Source of the DNA: Marinobacter bryozoorum
GTDB lineage: Bacteria; Pseudomonadota; Gammaproteobacteria; Pseudomonadales; Oleiphilaceae
DNA: 64,000 nucleotides
NCBI RefSeq assembly: GCF_023156245.1
Contig: NZ_JAKZAH010000003.1
Span: forward strand, 165,610-229,609
Direction of reading: 5' to 3'
In this document: in pieces, positions 21,217 to 34,120 of the stretch
Layout: the number at the start of each line of letters is the position of its first letter
How positions within the stretch are numbered: position 1 is the stretch's first letter
Made by a program: the position numbers and the translations under genes
Notes under the pieces: generated by a model
Databases searched by the model: none
What the model was told of the DNA's origin: nothing
Seen by the model: the letters and a program-made list of their open reading frames with translations, nothing else

Positions 21217-22491
21217 ATGACCGACAGGAAAGCAACGCTCTCGGTGGGTGACAAATCCATTGAGCTTCCGGTTTATTCAGGCACCGTCGGCCCTGACGTC
21301 ATCGACGTTCGCGGCCTCGTCCAGGAAGGCGTTTTCACTTACGATCCGGGCTTCGTATCCACCGCAGCCTGTGAGTCTGCCATCACCTACATTGATGGCG
21401 CCCAGGGCACCCTGTTGCATCGTGGCTACCCCATTGACGAGCTGGCCGAGCATTCGGACTACCTCGAAGTATGCTACCTGCTGCTGAACGGTGAGCTGCC
21501 CACCCCGGAACAGAACAAGCAGTTCCACACCACCATCAAGAACCACACCATGCTGCATGACCAGATGCGCAACTTCTTCCACGGCTTCCGCCGGGATGCG
21601 CACCCGATGGCGATCATGTGTGGCGTAGTAGGTGCCCTGTCCGCCTTCTACCACGACCAGATGGATGTTGCCGACCCACGTCAGCGTGAAATCACGGCCC
21701 ACCGCCTGATTGCCAAGATGCCGACCATTGCGGCCTGGTGTTACAAGTATTCCATTGGCCAGCCCTTTGTATACCCACGCAACGACCTGAACTATGCAGA
21801 GAATTTCCTGCAGATGATGTTCGGCGTCCCCTGCGAGGAGTACAAGCCAAACCCGGTGCTGGCGAAGGCGATGGACAAGATCTTTATCCTGCACGCTGAC
21901 CACGAGCAGAATGCGTCCACTTCCACTGTACGCCTGGCCGGCTCGACCGGCGCCAACCCCTACGCCTGCATCGCCTCCGGCATCGCAGCCCTTTGGGGCC
22001 CGGCTCACGGTGGCGCCAACGAGGCGGTGCTGGATATGCTGGATGAAATCGGCGACGAAAAGAACATTGAAAAGTTCATCGCCAAGGCGAAAGATAAGGA
22101 CGATCCTTTCCGTCTGATGGGCTTTGGTCACCGGGTTTACAAGAATTTCGATCCGCGTGCCAAGGTGATGCGCGAGACGGCCCACGAGGTTCTGCAGGAG
22201 CTGGGCCTGGAAAACGATCCCCTGCTCAAGATTGCCCAGCGCCTGGAGAAGATTGCCCTGGAAGACGAGTACTTCGTGGAGCGCAAGCTGTACCCGAACG
22301 TGGACTTCTACTCGGGTATCATCCTGAAGGCTATTGGCATTCCCACCTCCATGTTTACGGTTATCTTTGCCCTGGCCCGCACCATTGGCTGGTACAGCCA
22401 CTGGAACGAGATGGTGTCCGGCAACTACCGCATCGGTCGTCCCCGTCAGCTGTATACCGGCTCCGACAAGCGGGCTTATCCGAAGAAGTAA
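21217..22491 (+). CDS. gltA: Citrate synthase (type II)
   Basis: 424 residues, the usual length for the hexameric, NADH-sensitive type II enzyme of Gram-negatives. Catalytic motifs are [15 protein letters not shown] (active His) and [14 protein letters not shown] (second His and the general region before the catalytic Asp), with GWYSHWNEM near the C-terminus. It condenses acetyl-CoA with oxaloacetate. ACAGGAG stands 7 bases before the ATG. It is transcribed away from sdhCDAB and the sucABCD block, so entry and later steps of the cycle share one locus. Confidence 0.98.
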   Translation: MTDRKATLSVGDKSIELPVYSGTVGPDVIDVRGLVQEGVFTYDPGFVSTAACESAITYIDGAQGTLLHRGYPIDELAEHSDYLEVCYLLLNGELPTPEQNKQFHTTIKNHTMLHDQMRNFFHGFRRDAHPMAIMCGVVGALSAFYHDQMDVADPRQREITAHRLIAKMPTIAAWCYKYSIGQPFVYPRNDLNYAENFLQMMFGVPCEEYKPNPVLAKAMDKIFILHADHEQNASTSTVRLAGSTGANPYACIASGIAALWGPAHGGANEAVLDMLDEIGDEKNIEKFIAKAKDKDDPFRLMGFGHRVYKNFDPRAKVMRETAHEVLQELGLENDPLLKIAQRLEKIALEDEYFVERKLYPNVDFYSGIILKAIGIPTSMFTVIFALARTIGWYSHWNEMVSGNYRIGRPRQLYTGSDKRAYPKK

Positions 22492-22520
22492 GTCCCGCCT
22501 TTTCTGGCTGGAATTACCTG

Positions 22521-22553
22521 AAGGCCGCCGGGGTTTCCCTGGCGGCCTTTTTT
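22521..22553 (+). terminator. Intrinsic terminator of gltA
   Basis: AAGGCCGCC pairs with GGCGGCCTT across a short loop, followed by a T6 run, 30 bases after the gltA stop. Confidence 0.92.
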
Positions 22554-22624
22554 GTTTGCCGTGAGCTCAGACTTTTCTGTGCGTCAGGGCTGTATGGCTC
22601 GCTTGCCGAGTTACGGTGTTCGTT

Positions 22625-22752
22625 CCACCCAGGCCTGCCTGTCTGGGTGGAGGGCGGCTGGCCAGTGGGCAGGTCTTTCGCCGCCGCAATTCACGGTCCA
22701 TCCCTGGACCGGCCTTGCTCCGGGGCATCCTTGCCCCTGCTCTGAAAGACCT
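22625..22752. repeat. Hairpin-rich structured intergenic element
   Basis: The gap 22492-22917 has no supported gene but holds several perfect inverted repeats. CCACCCAG/CTGGGTGG is at 22625-22650. A 9-bp pair AGGTCTTTC (22671-22679) with GAAAGACCT (22744-22752) encloses two more hairpins: CGGTCCA-tccc-TGGACCG (22694-22711) and GGGGCA-tcct-TGCCCC (22722-22737). The last three could fold as a closed three-way junction. No T-run follows. It could be a REP-like mobile repeat or a structured RNA; the sequence alone does not decide. Confidence 0.5.
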
Positions 22753-22917
22753 CCCCACTACCCACCCGCCCCCAGACCTCCCGGATACCGCGAGCCTCAA
22801 CAAAGCAACGTTATTATTAGCCTTCTCCAGCAAGCTTCGCAGCTTTAACATCCCGCATAGTTCTGCAATCATCGCTGCTTTGAACCAAGCGATTATCCGC
22901 AAACAGGAGAGTGGCAG

Positions 22918-23787
22918 ATGAAGAACATTGCCTTTATTGGTCTGGGAGTAATGGGCTATCCAATGGCCGGACACCTGGCGAATGCCGGGCTGACTGTGAA
23001 TGTGTGGAACCGTAGCCCGGAGAAGTCCAGTCAGTGGGCTACCGAGTACGACGGTGAGGCCTGTACCACCATTGCCGAGGCGGTCCATGGCGCTGACGTG
23101 GTTTTGACCTGTGTCGGGGCCGATCCGGATCTTAGAGAGGTTTACCTGGGTGACCAAGGCATTATCGCCAATGCGCCAAAGGGTGCCGTGCTGGTGGATC
23201 ACACCACGGCATCCGCCGGCATTGCCGAGGAGCTCAGTGAAGCGGCATCCGCCGCCGGTCAGCACTTTATCGATGCGCCTGTGTCAGGTGGTCAGCAAGG
23301 GGCTGAAAACGGGCAACTCACTATTATGTGTGGTGGTGAGGAGGATCCATTCACCCGTGTCAGCAAGACCCTGAGCCTGTATGCGAAGGCTCTGAACCTG
23401 ATGGGACCGGCAGGTAGCGGACAGAAAACCAAGATGGTGAACCAGGTGGCCATCGCCGGGCTGGTGCAGGGTCTTTCCGAGGCGATTCACTTCGCCGAGC
23501 AGGCGAACCTGGATGTGTCGAAGGTCATCGACGTCATTTCAAAGGGTGCGGCCCGGTCCTGGCAGATGGAAAACCGCTCAGCCACCATGATTGCCGGAGA
23601 GTTCGAGCACGGCTTTGCCGTGGACTGGATGCGCAAGGACCTGGCCATCTGCCTGGAGGAGGCCCGCCGCAATGGCGCCAAGCTGCCGGTAGCGGCGCTG
23701 GTGGACCAGTTCTATGCCGATGTACAGGACATGGGAGGAAGGCGCTGGGATACGTCGTCGCTGATCCAGCGGCTACGGACTAAGTGA
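22918..23787 (+). CDS. NAD(P)-dependent beta-hydroxyacid dehydrogenase (3-hydroxyisobutyrate dehydrogenase family)
   Basis: 289 residues. The N-terminal Rossmann motif is GLGVMGYPMAGHLANAGL (about 7-24). The substrate motif DAPVSGGQQGAENGQL is near 120 and the catalytic Lys sits in GSGQKTKMVNQ near residue 171. The helical C-terminal domain includes RSWQMENR. The family reduces or oxidises small beta-hydroxyacids such as 3-hydroxyisobutyrate, tartronate semialdehyde or succinic semialdehyde derivatives; the exact substrate cannot be read from sequence. It is monocistronic, with a good ACAGGAGAG site before the ATG, and faces topA convergently across a large inverted repeat. Confidence 0.88.
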   Translation: MKNIAFIGLGVMGYPMAGHLANAGLTVNVWNRSPEKSSQWATEYDGEACTTIAEAVHGADVVLTCVGADPDLREVYLGDQGIIANAPKGAVLVDHTTASAGIAEELSEAASAAGQHFIDAPVSGGQQGAENGQLTIMCGGEEDPFTRVSKTLSLYAKALNLMGPAGSGQKTKMVNQVAIAGLVQGLSEAIHFAEQANLDVSKVIDVISKGAARSWQMENRSATMIAGEFEHGFAVDWMRKDLAICLEEARRNGAKLPVAALVDQFYADVQDMGGRRWDTSSLIQRLRTK

Positions 23788-23791
23788 TTGT

Positions 23792-23989
23792 TTAGCCACG
23801 GAATCCACGGAATAACACGGAAAAAAATAAAGACAACGCTATTTGCCACGAAAACCACGAAAGAACACGAATAAAGAAGAATGCTTTAAAGATCCCCTTG
23901 TTTTTTTACTTTCGTGTTCTTTCGTGGATTTCGTGGCTAAAAAATCATTTCATCTGTTTTCCGTGTTATTCCGTGGGTTCCGTGGCTAA
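23792..23989. repeat. Nested double inverted repeat between convergent genes
   Basis: The outer arms are 23792-23824 and 23957-23989 (33 bases, one mismatch). The inner arms are 23845-23871 and 23911-23937 (27 bases, one mismatch). Outer and inner arms share one consensus built from CCACGRAA and AACACGRAA units, with G in the outer copy and A in the inner copy. The whole 198-base block can fold into one long imperfect hairpin. It lies between the dehydrogenase stop and the topA stop, where it could end both transcripts; the inner right arm is preceded by a T7 run. Confidence 0.85.
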
Positions 23990-23995
23990 CAAGCC

Positions 23996-26629
23996 TTACT
24001 TCTTCTTGTCCCGGGGCACCCAGCGGCCGTTTTCGTACCACGCTGACCAGCCGGTCGCCTTGCCGTCCTTCTCGGACATGACGTACTGCTCCTTGCTCTT
24101 GCGGCTGTACCGGATCACCGTGGGGTTGCCTTCCGGGTCTTTCTCCGGGGCATCCATCAGGTAATCGTACTTGGGGTCGATTTCCTTGCGATGGGGCTTG
24201 ATCTCCATGACCAGGGGCGGACGGGTTTCCCGGTTCTTGGGGAACTTGCTGGCTGCCAGGAACAGGCCGGAGGCACCGTCACGCAACACGTAGGTGTCGT
24301 CCACCTTCTGGCACTGGAGTTCCGGCATGGGCACCGGGTCCATCTTGGGCGGTGCTGGCTCGCCGCTTTTCAGCAGCTTGCGGGTGTTCTTGCAGTCCGG
24401 GTTGGTGCAGCCGAAGTACTTGCCGAAACGGCCGGTCTTGAGCTGCATTTCAGAACCGCACTTATCACACTCCAGGGTAGGTCCGTCATAGCCCTTGATA
24501 CGGAACGTGCCCTCTTCTACCTCGTAGCCAGAGCAATCAGGGTTGTTACCACAGATGTGCAGCTTGCGCTTTTCATCGATCAGGTAGCTGTCCATCGCCG
24601 TGCCGCACTTGGCGCAGCGACGCTTCTTGCGCAACAGGCGGCTCTCGCCCTCACCTTCCACGTCATCGTCCGCGCTGACCACTTCATCGCCGGACACCAG
24701 GTTGATGGTGGTCTTGCAACGCTCCTTGGGTGGCAACGAATACCCCGAACAACCCAGGAAGACACCTGTGCTGGCCACACGGATCTGCATATTGCGACCG
24801 CAGCTTGGGCAGGGTATGTCAGTCTCGGTGGGCGAATTACTGCGCATGCCGCCTTCTGGCTTTTCGGCTTCTCCCAGCTGCTTGCTGAAGCGGGCATAGA
24901 AGTCGTTGAGGACCTTTTTCCAGTCCTCCTCGCCCTCGGCAATATCGTCCAGTTCATCTTCCATGCGGGCCGTGAAGTCAAAGTCCATCAGGTTCGGGAA
25001 GGACTCAGACAGGCGCCCGGTGACGATGTCACCCATTTTCTCGGCATAGAAGCGACGATTCTGGAGCCGGACATAGCCCCGGTCCTGGATGGTGGAGATG
25101 ATGGATGCGTAGGTGGATGGGCGGCCAATTCCCTGCTTCTCCAACTCCTTGACCAGGCTGGCTTCCGTGTAGCGCGGTGCCGGCTTGGTGAAGTGCTGGG
25201 TGGGGTCCAGCTTTGCCAGGTCGAGGACTTCGTCTACCTTGATGTCCGGCAGCGCCACATCTTCATCTTTCTTGGCAGACTGGGGCGCGGCTTTCAGGAA
25301 GCCGTCGAACTTGATGATGCGGCCACGGGTACGCAATTCGTAGTCACCATTGGCAACAACGATGGAGGTACTCAGGAACTCGGCATCCGCCATCTGGCAG
25401 GCCAGGAACTGACGCCAGATCAGTTCATATAGTTTCTCAGCATCCTTTTCCAGACCACTGATATCGCTCGGCTTTCGTGTTACCTCGGTAGGACGGATTG
25501 CCTCGTGGGCCTCCTGGGCGCCTTCCTTGCTGCCATAGACTCTCGGCGAATCCGGGAGGTAACGTTCACCAAACTGTTTAACGATGTAGTCACGGGCACC
25601 GCTAACGGCATCCTGGCTCAGGTTGGTTGAGTCAGTCCGCATGTAGGTGATGTAGCCGGCCTCGTAGAGGCGCTGGGCCAGCATCATGGTCTTCTTGACG
25701 CTGAAGCCCATACGGTTACTGGCGGCCTGCTGCAGGGTCGAGGTAATGAAGGGGGCAGACGGCCGCGAGCGGGTCGGCTTGTCTTCACGCTTCGCTACCC
25801 TGAACTCGCCCTGTTCCAGGCGGGCGACGTGTTCACTGCTCTGTTTTTCGTTTTCCGGTCGGTAGGCCTTGTCCTGGTAGCGGGTGACCTCAAAGCGAAC
25901 CGGCGTGTCCTTTTTCTTCAGGTCGGCATGCAGCTGCCAGTACTCTTCCGGCACAAAGCTGCGAATCTCTTTCTCGCGCTCCACAATCAGGCGCACAGCT
26001 ACCGACTGAACCCGGCCGGCAGAGAGCCCGCGGGCAATCTTGGACCACAACAGCGGCGACACCATGTAGCCCACGACCCGGTCGAGGAAGCGGCGGGCCT
26101 GCTGGGCATTTACGCGGTTGGTGTCCAGGCTGCCGGGATCTTCAAACGCCGCCTGGATGGCGCGCTTGGTAATCTCGTTGAACACCACCCGACGGTACTT
26201 GTCTGGCTCTCCGCCAATGGTTTCCCGCAGGTGCCAGGCAATGGCCTCCCCTTCGCGGTCCAGATCCGTTGCGAGGTAGACGTGGTCGGCATTCTTCGCC
26301 AGGCGCTTGAGTTCGCTGACCACCTTTTCCTTGCCCGGCAGAATCTCGTAGCGGGCCTGCCAGTCATGATCAGGGTCGACGCCCATGCGGGCAATCAACT
26401 GCTCCCGGGCCTTACGCTTCTTGTAGGCGGCCTTTTCATCCGGGTCCATCTTCCGGGTCTGGGCGGCCTGGCGGGCACGCTCCTTGGGGTCTGAGGTGGA
26501 GCCGCTGCCACTGACGGGCAGGTCGCGAATATGACCAACACTGGACTTTACAATGAAATCATTGCCCAGGTACTTGTTGATGGTCTTCGCTTTGGCTGGC
26601 GACTCGACGATAACGAGACTTTTACCCAT
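23996..26629 (-). CDS. topA: DNA topoisomerase I
   Basis: 877 residues of type IA topoisomerase. The Toprim domain starts at the N-terminus ([22 protein letters not shown]) with the acidic triad TDLDREGEA. The strand-breaking Tyr is in [12 protein letters not shown] near residue 328. Three Cys4 zinc ribbons follow ([41 protein letters not shown]) and then a basic tail ending DKKK. It removes negative supercoils behind RNA polymerase. Length is close to the E. coli and Pseudomonas enzymes. Neighbouring fadBA on the same strand is separated by a terminator, so topA is probably transcribed alone. Confidence 0.98.
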   Translation of the reverse strand: MGKSLVIVESPAKAKTINKYLGNDFIVKSSVGHIRDLPVSGSGSTSDPKERARQAAQTRKMDPDEKAAYKKRKAREQLIARMGVDPDHDWQARYEILPGKEKVVSELKRLAKNADHVYLATDLDREGEAIAWHLRETIGGEPDKYRRVVFNEITKRAIQAAFEDPGSLDTNRVNAQQARRFLDRVVGYMVSPLLWSKIARGLSAGRVQSVAVRLIVEREKEIRSFVPEEYWQLHADLKKKDTPVRFEVTRYQDKAYRPENEKQSSEHVARLEQGEFRVAKREDKPTRSRPSAPFITSTLQQAASNRMGFSVKKTMMLAQRLYEAGYITYMRTDSTNLSQDAVSGARDYIVKQFGERYLPDSPRVYGSKEGAQEAHEAIRPTEVTRKPSDISGLEKDAEKLYELIWRQFLACQMADAEFLSTSIVVANGDYELRTRGRIIKFDGFLKAAPQSAKKDEDVALPDIKVDEVLDLAKLDPTQHFTKPAPRYTEASLVKELEKQGIGRPSTYASIISTIQDRGYVRLQNRRFYAEKMGDIVTGRLSESFPNLMDFDFTARMEDELDDIAEGEEDWKKVLNDFYARFSKQLGEAEKPEGGMRSNSPTETDIPCPSCGRNMQIRVASTGVFLGCSGYSLPPKERCKTTINLVSGDEVVSADDDVEGEGESRLLRKKRRCAKCGTAMDSYLIDEKRKLHICGNNPDCSGYEVEEGTFRIKGYDGPTLECDKCGSEMQLKTGRFGKYFGCTNPDCKNTRKLLKSGEPAPPKMDPVPMPELQCQKVDDTYVLRDGASGLFLAASKFPKNRETRPPLVMEIKPHRKEIDPKYDYLMDAPEKDPEGNPTVIRYSRKSKEQYVMSEKDGKATGWSAWYENGRWVPRDKKK

Positions 26630-26836
26630 ATCAGAGACATTACCTCTGGAAACTGTTCAATAAATAGCCAGACTTCAAACCGCAAGAAAAATCAGCCAAC
26701 TGGAGTGACTGCGGTGGCTGGCCGGAGCGCATAGGTGCACTGTTTTACAGTGTCATCAAAGTCAAGACAACCCATACTTTGATTTTTGGTATGGCTACGA
26801 CACGTCCGTAAACAGCTGCTACCCCGCTCAAAAGTA

Positions 26837-26863
26837 AAAAGCCCGGCACTTGGCCGGGCTTTA
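26837..26863 (-). terminator. Intrinsic terminator of fadBA
   Basis: The stem AAAGCCCGGC/GCCGGGCTTT is followed on the minus strand by a run of five U, 24 bases after the fadA stop. It separates fadBA from topA. Confidence 0.88.
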
Positions 26864-26886
26864 TCAGACTTGCTTTCGGTCCGGGG

Positions 26887-28089
<1,203 letters not shown>

Positions 28090-28096
28090 TCAGGGT

Positions 28097-30244
28097 TCAG
28101 CCGAAGAACTTCTCGCCGTTCTTGGCCATTTCACGCAGCTTCTCGGTCGGGTGGTAAAGCGGACCCAGGTCTGCATACTTGTCTGCCAGTTCGACAAACT
28201 TGTCGACGCCCATATCATCGATGTAGCGCAGGGCACCACCGCGGAACGGAGGGAAGCCGATACCGTAGATCAGGCCCATATCTGCGTCTGCAGGCTCTTC
28301 GACAATGCCGTCTTCCAGGCAGCGAACGGTTTCCATGCACAGGGGGATCATCATACGTGCGATGATGTCCTCGTCGGTGAATTCCTTCTTGTCCTGGACA
28401 ACCGGCTCAAGCAGCTTGTAGGTCTCTTCGTCGACCACCTTCTTCTGCTTACCCTTTCGGTCTTCCTCGTAGGCGTAGAAGCCCTTGCCGTTCTTCTGAC
28501 CGTAACGGTTGTTTTCGAACATCACGTCGATTCCGGATTTCCAGTCGGTCTTCATGCGATCCGGGAAGCCTTCTGCCATCACTTCGTTCGCGTGCTTGCC
28601 GGTGTCCATGCCGACGACGTCCAGCAGGTAGGCCGGACCCATGGGCCAGCCAAATTTTTCCATCACCTTGTCGACACGCTGGAAGTCGGCACCGTCGCGA
28701 ACCAGGCCGGCAAAGCCGCCAAAGTACGGGAACAGCACACGGTTAACCAGGAAGCCGGGGCAATTATTGACCACGATGGGGGTCTTGCCCATGGCCTTGG
28801 CGTAGGCCACGGTGGTGGCGATGGCCCGGTCACTGGTCTTCTCGCCACGGATAACCTCAACCAGCGGCATCATCGGTACCGGGTTGAAGAAGTGCATGCC
28901 GCAGAAGTTTTCCGGACGCTTGAGGTTGGTCGCCAGGGTATCGATGGAGATGGTGGAGGTGTTGGAGGTCACGATAGTGTCCTCGGAGACCTGATCTTCC
29001 ACTTCCCGCAGCACCGAGTCCTTCACCTTCACGTTCTCGACCACGGCTTCAACAACAATATCCACGTTGCCGAAATCGCCGTAGGTCAGGGTCGGACGGA
29101 TATTGTTCAGTGCGTCGGCCATCTGCTCGGGCTTCATCTTGCCCTTGGCAACGCGCTTGCTCAGCAGCTTCTTGGCCTCTTTCAGGCCCAGGGCGATACC
29201 GTCCTCGTTGATGTCTTTCATCAGGATCGGTGTGCCTTTATAGGCAGACTGGTAAGCGATGCCGCCACCCATGATGCCGGCACCCAGTACCGCCGCCTGT
29301 TTCACGTCAGCAGCTTCCTTCTCCCATTGCTTGGCCTTGGCCTTGAGCTTCTGGTCATTCAGGAACAGGCCCACCAGGCAGGCCGCCACGTTGGTCTTGG
29401 CCATCTTGGCGAAGCCCTTGGCTTCCACCTCGATCGCCTTGTCACGGGGCAGGCTCGCATGCTTCTGCATGACCTTGATGGCTTCCACCGGTGCCGGGTA
29501 GTTCTTGCCAGCCTGGCCAGCCACGAAACCCTTGGAGGTTTCGAAGGCCATCATGCTCTCCATGTTGTTCAGCTGGATCTTGCCCTTCTTTTCTTCACGG
29601 CGGGCCTGGTAGTCCAGCTTGCCTTCGTTACACTGGTCGATGATGGCGCGGGCGGCATCCATCAGCTTGTCGGCTTCCACGACCGCGTCGACAGCGCCCA
29701 CTTTCAGGGCCTTGTCGGCACGGTTCTCGGAGCCCATGCAGATCCATTCAATGGCGTAGTCGACGCCCACCAGGCGGGACAGACGTACGGTGCCACCAAA
29801 GCCCGGGAAGATGCCCAGCTTGACTTCCGGCAGGCCAACCTTCGCCCTGGTGTCCATAACCCGGTAGTCGGTGGCCAGGCCCATTTCGAAACCACCGCCC
29901 AGTGCCATGCCGTTGATGCAGGTGACGGTCGGGAACGGCAGGTCCTCAATGTCGTTGAAAACGGCGTTGGCAGTGAGGTTGTTGTTGATCAGGTCTTCTT
30001 CAGGGCCAGCGAACAGATCGGTGAATTCGGTGATGTCGGCACCGACGATAAAACTGTCCTTGCCGCTGGTGACTACCAGCCCCTTGAGGTTGCCCTGCGC
30101 CTTCAGCTTGTCGGTGGCGGCGCGCAGTTCCTCGATGGTGAGGCGATTGAACTTGTTCACTGACTCGCCCTGCAAGTCAAAGTTCAGCTGCGCAATTCCG
30201 CCTTCGATCTCTTTTACCGTGATGGCTTTACCTTCGTAAATCAT
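28097..30244 (-). CDS. fadB: Multifunctional fatty acid oxidation subunit FadB
   Basis: 715 residues from ATG 30244 ([16 protein letters not shown]), with GGAG upstream and the exact length of Pseudomonas FadB; a 95-codon upstream extension of the frame covers the promoter and is rejected. The N-terminal crotonase domain (1-190, [18 protein letters not shown]) does enoyl-CoA hydration and isomerisation. The 3-hydroxyacyl-CoA dehydrogenase domain starts near 315 with [14 protein letters not shown] and contains [16 protein letters not shown] second HAD C-terminal domain follows. It is encoded with fadA and sits behind a PsrA-like operator. Confidence 0.97.
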   Translation of the reverse strand: MIYEGKAITVKEIEGGIAQLNFDLQGESVNKFNRLTIEELRAATDKLKAQGNLKGLVVTSGKDSFIVGADITEFTDLFAGPEEDLINNNLTANAVFNDIEDLPFPTVTCINGMALGGGFEMGLATDYRVMDTRAKVGLPEVKLGIFPGFGGTVRLSRLVGVDYAIEWICMGSENRADKALKVGAVDAVVEADKLMDAARAIIDQCNEGKLDYQARREEKKGKIQLNNMESMMAFETSKGFVAGQAGKNYPAPVEAIKVMQKHASLPRDKAIEVEAKGFAKMAKTNVAACLVGLFLNDQKLKAKAKQWEKEAADVKQAAVLGAGIMGGGIAYQSAYKGTPILMKDINEDGIALGLKEAKKLLSKRVAKGKMKPEQMADALNNIRPTLTYGDFGNVDIVVEAVVENVKVKDSVLREVEDQVSEDTIVTSNTSTISIDTLATNLKRPENFCGMHFFNPVPMMPLVEVIRGEKTSDRAIATTVAYAKAMGKTPIVVNNCPGFLVNRVLFPYFGGFAGLVRDGADFQRVDKVMEKFGWPMGPAYLLDVVGMDTGKHANEVMAEGFPDRMKTDWKSGIDVMFENNRYGQKNGKGFYAYEEDRKGKQKKVVDEETYKLLEPVVQDKKEFTDEDIIARMMIPLCMETVRCLEDGIVEEPADADMGLIYGIGFPPFRGGALRYIDDMGVDKFVELADKYADLGPLYHPTEKLREMAKNGEKFFG

Positions 30245-30373
30245 CAACTGATCTCCAGTCTGTGTTGATTGCTGTGCCCTGCTCCGCAGTCCACGGAACC
30301 GGTCTGACAGCGGATTGTCGGTCACTGCCCTGACGCCCCTGTTACAATCGGGGATCAGCCTTCGGACCAAAAA

Positions 30374-30391
30374 TTCATACAGTCGTTTGAA
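30374..30391. promoter_or_regulatory. Putative PsrA operator upstream of fadBA
   Basis: An 18-base inverted repeat, read on the minus strand as TTCAAACGACTGTATGAA, lies 130 bases before fadB. It fits the PsrA-type pattern CAAAC-N4-GTTTG with one arm base changed. PsrA is the TetR-family fatty-acid-responsive repressor of beta-oxidation in Pseudomonas and relatives. The assignment is from motif and target; the regulator gene is not in the window. The remainder of the 381-base gap 30245-30625 holds no gene I can support. Confidence 0.55.
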
Positions 30392-30625
30392 TCCGGAGGG
30401 CACACCTTGTGAAAAAACGGCGATTTTGTCAATCAATTTGTGACACCAGCCCTGCACGGCCGGGCAGGCTGGGGCCATGGGGAAACTGCAAAATTCCGTA
30501 AAATCGCGGAACAGCGTCGCAATCTGCAACGTCGCGCTTGATTGGCCGTAAGGCTTAATTTAGCTTTGTGAACCGGATCCCGTCCATTCCAACAAGAAAG
30601 CGCTTCGCCATGGAGTACTGCCCCG

Positions 30626-31438
30626 ATGAATAATTTTCACCTCCGCCTGTCGTCTGCCCTGGCAGCCCTGGTTCTGCTGCTGGCCAGCTCACTGCCGACA
30701 CACGCCGATGAAGGTGCTGCCTTCCTGCGCAACCTCCACGACTTTCGCGTAAGTAATTTTATGGCGCTCAGTAACTATTATCGTTACAGCGCGACCAAGG
30801 ACACTTCCGCCGAGGCCACGATCAAGGAACTGATGGGCGAAGCAACACGCAATCTACAAGCTGTCTCCGAAAGCGGTGCCAATGTGCTGACCGCTGACCA
30901 GCTTTCCTCACTGCGTTCCGAATTCGGCACATTCAGCGAGCTGATGGCCCAGAACGTCAGTGATGTCACCGAGATTGGCTACCCGGACCTGCGCCTGGTC
31001 GGTGAAATGGCCAACCAGGCCGTTGCCCTGAGCAACGTTGCCCAGGAACTCTACGCCCAAGCCCGTGACAGCTCCCAGACCCCGGTCAAGTCAGAAGTGG
31101 AAACTGCACGCGCTGCTTCGGTGCTGATGGCCCAGATGCTGTCCCGCTATGCCGCACGCTCCTATAGCCCTGTCACCCAGACGTTCCAGGGCGCCTCCGG
31201 CCTCGCACCGCTGGATGAACAGGCCCGCGAGCTCGACACCCTGATCAGCGACTTTGTGACGTCTACGGGTAAGGGAAACCTGAGGGACGCCGCGGTAGAT
31301 ATCAAGACCAAGTGGGTATTCATCCGCGATTCCTACATCAATTACAACAAACAGAACGTCGTGTTCGTGATCGAACGGTATTCCCGCTCTATCCTGGACG
31401 AGCTGAGCGCAGCGGTCTCTTCGTTGCAGAACGCGTAA
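30626..31438 (+). CDS. Exported protein of unknown function
   Basis: 270 residues. A classic signal peptide is visible: MNNFHLRLSS, a hydrophobic core ALAALVLLLASSL and a cleavage site after THA (about residue 27). The mature part is almost entirely helical and acidic, rich in Ala, Ser and Leu, without Cys and without a domain I recognise. No membrane segment follows, so it is probably periplasmic. It is transcribed divergently from fadB and has its own terminator. The fadB-side promoter region is shared, but a function in fatty acid use would only be a guess. Confidence 0.75.
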   Translation: MNNFHLRLSSALAALVLLLASSLPTHADEGAAFLRNLHDFRVSNFMALSNYYRYSATKDTSAEATIKELMGEATRNLQAVSESGANVLTADQLSSLRSEFGTFSELMAQNVSDVTEIGYPDLRLVGEMANQAVALSNVAQELYAQARDSSQTPVKSEVETARAASVLMAQMLSRYAARSYSPVTQTFQGASGLAPLDEQARELDTLISDFVTSTGKGNLRDAAVDIKTKWVFIRDSYINYNKQNVVFVIERYSRSILDELSAAVSSLQNA

Positions 31439-31472
31439 CTGCGACCTTTACTACCCAGGCTGTAGACCAACA

Positions 31473-31500
31473 ACGGGCCATCCCTGGATGGCCCGTTTCT
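31473..31500 (+). terminator. Intrinsic terminator after the exported protein gene
   Basis: ACGGGCCAT pairs with ATGGCCCGT over a 6-base loop, followed by TTTCTCGTTATTT, 34 bases after the stop codon. Confidence 0.8.
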
Positions 31501-31518
31501 CGTTATTTGACCCCGGTC

Positions 31519-31538
31519 AGTTTACAGTAGTGTAAACT
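31519..31538. promoter_or_regulatory. Perfect inverted repeat, putative operator of the usp gene
   Basis: Arms AGTTTACA and TGTAAACT are separated by GTAG (20 bases, perfect). A possible promoter overlaps it: GTAAAC (31532-31537), a 17-base spacer and TATACC (31555-31560), about 65 bases before the usp start. A dimeric repressor or MerR-type activator could bind here. I do not recognise the regulator. Confidence 0.55.
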
Positions 31539-31625
31539 TGCCTAGAGTGTTGGTTATACCTCACTGAGTGCGGGTGCACGCAAAACGCGGCTACTCCACC
31601 CTCTATTGAACAAGGAGTTGTGTCT

Positions 31626-32057
31626 ATGTCTGTCTACAGCAAGATCATGGTAGCGATCGACCTTACCGAGGAGGCCCCCCAGGTACTTAAAAAGGCGGTT
31701 GCCCTGAGCGAACAACATAATGCCCAGTTATTGCTGGCACACGTAGTGGAACCTGTTGGCTATGCCTATGGCGGCGATATTCCCATGGACCTGAGCGAGC
31801 TGCAGGACCAGCTGGACAAGGCCGCCCGCGAACAGCTGGCCGCCTACGGGAAGGAGTACGGTATAGCCGAGCAAGACCAGATCGTTACCGTGGGTCGTCC
31901 CGAGTCAGAAATCCACCACCTGTCTGAAGACAAGGGCGTAGACCTGGTCGTGGTGGGCAGCCATGGCCGCAGTGGTATCCAGTTATTGCTTGGCTCCACC
32001 GCCAACGGCGTGCTGCACGGCGCCAAGTGTGACGTGCTGGCTATACGGATTAACTGA
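31626..32057 (+). CDS. Universal stress protein, UspA family
   Basis: 143 residues from ATG 31626, which has AAGGAG at 8 bases; a GTG six bases upstream lies too close to that site. It is a single Usp domain with the nucleotide-binding pattern G-2x-G-9x-G(S/T): GSHGRSGIQLLLGSTANGV, and an N-terminal DLTEE in place of the usual D of ATP-binding members. The family accumulates in stress or growth arrest and often under low oxygen. It is monocistronic with an unusual palindromic operator upstream. Confidence 0.93.
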   Translation: MSVYSKIMVAIDLTEEAPQVLKKAVALSEQHNAQLLLAHVVEPVGYAYGGDIPMDLSELQDQLDKAAREQLAAYGKEYGIAEQDQIVTVGRPESEIHHLSEDKGVDLVVVGSHGRSGIQLLLGSTANGVLHGAKCDVLAIRIN

Positions 32058-32168
32058 AAGGCCTGGCTTGCCAGCCTTCCCCCGGCGTCCGGAATAACCA
32101 GGTCCCGGACGCCTGAATTTTTGTGCACAGCCCCGCTACTGGCTGCAACAGAGAGGTAGTGGCCGCTG

Positions 32169-34112
<1,944 letters not shown>

Positions 34113-34120
34113 GACCGGTG

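Noticed and set aside
26742..26758. Inverted repeat CACTG-TTTTA-CAGTG between topA and fadA
   Set aside because: Five-base arms are expected by chance, and no promoter could be placed convincingly around it.
30245..30529. In-frame N-terminal extension of FadB by 95 residues
   Set aside because: The extension covers the promoter and the PsrA-like site, is not FadB-like in sequence, and ATG 30244 gives the standard 715-residue protein.
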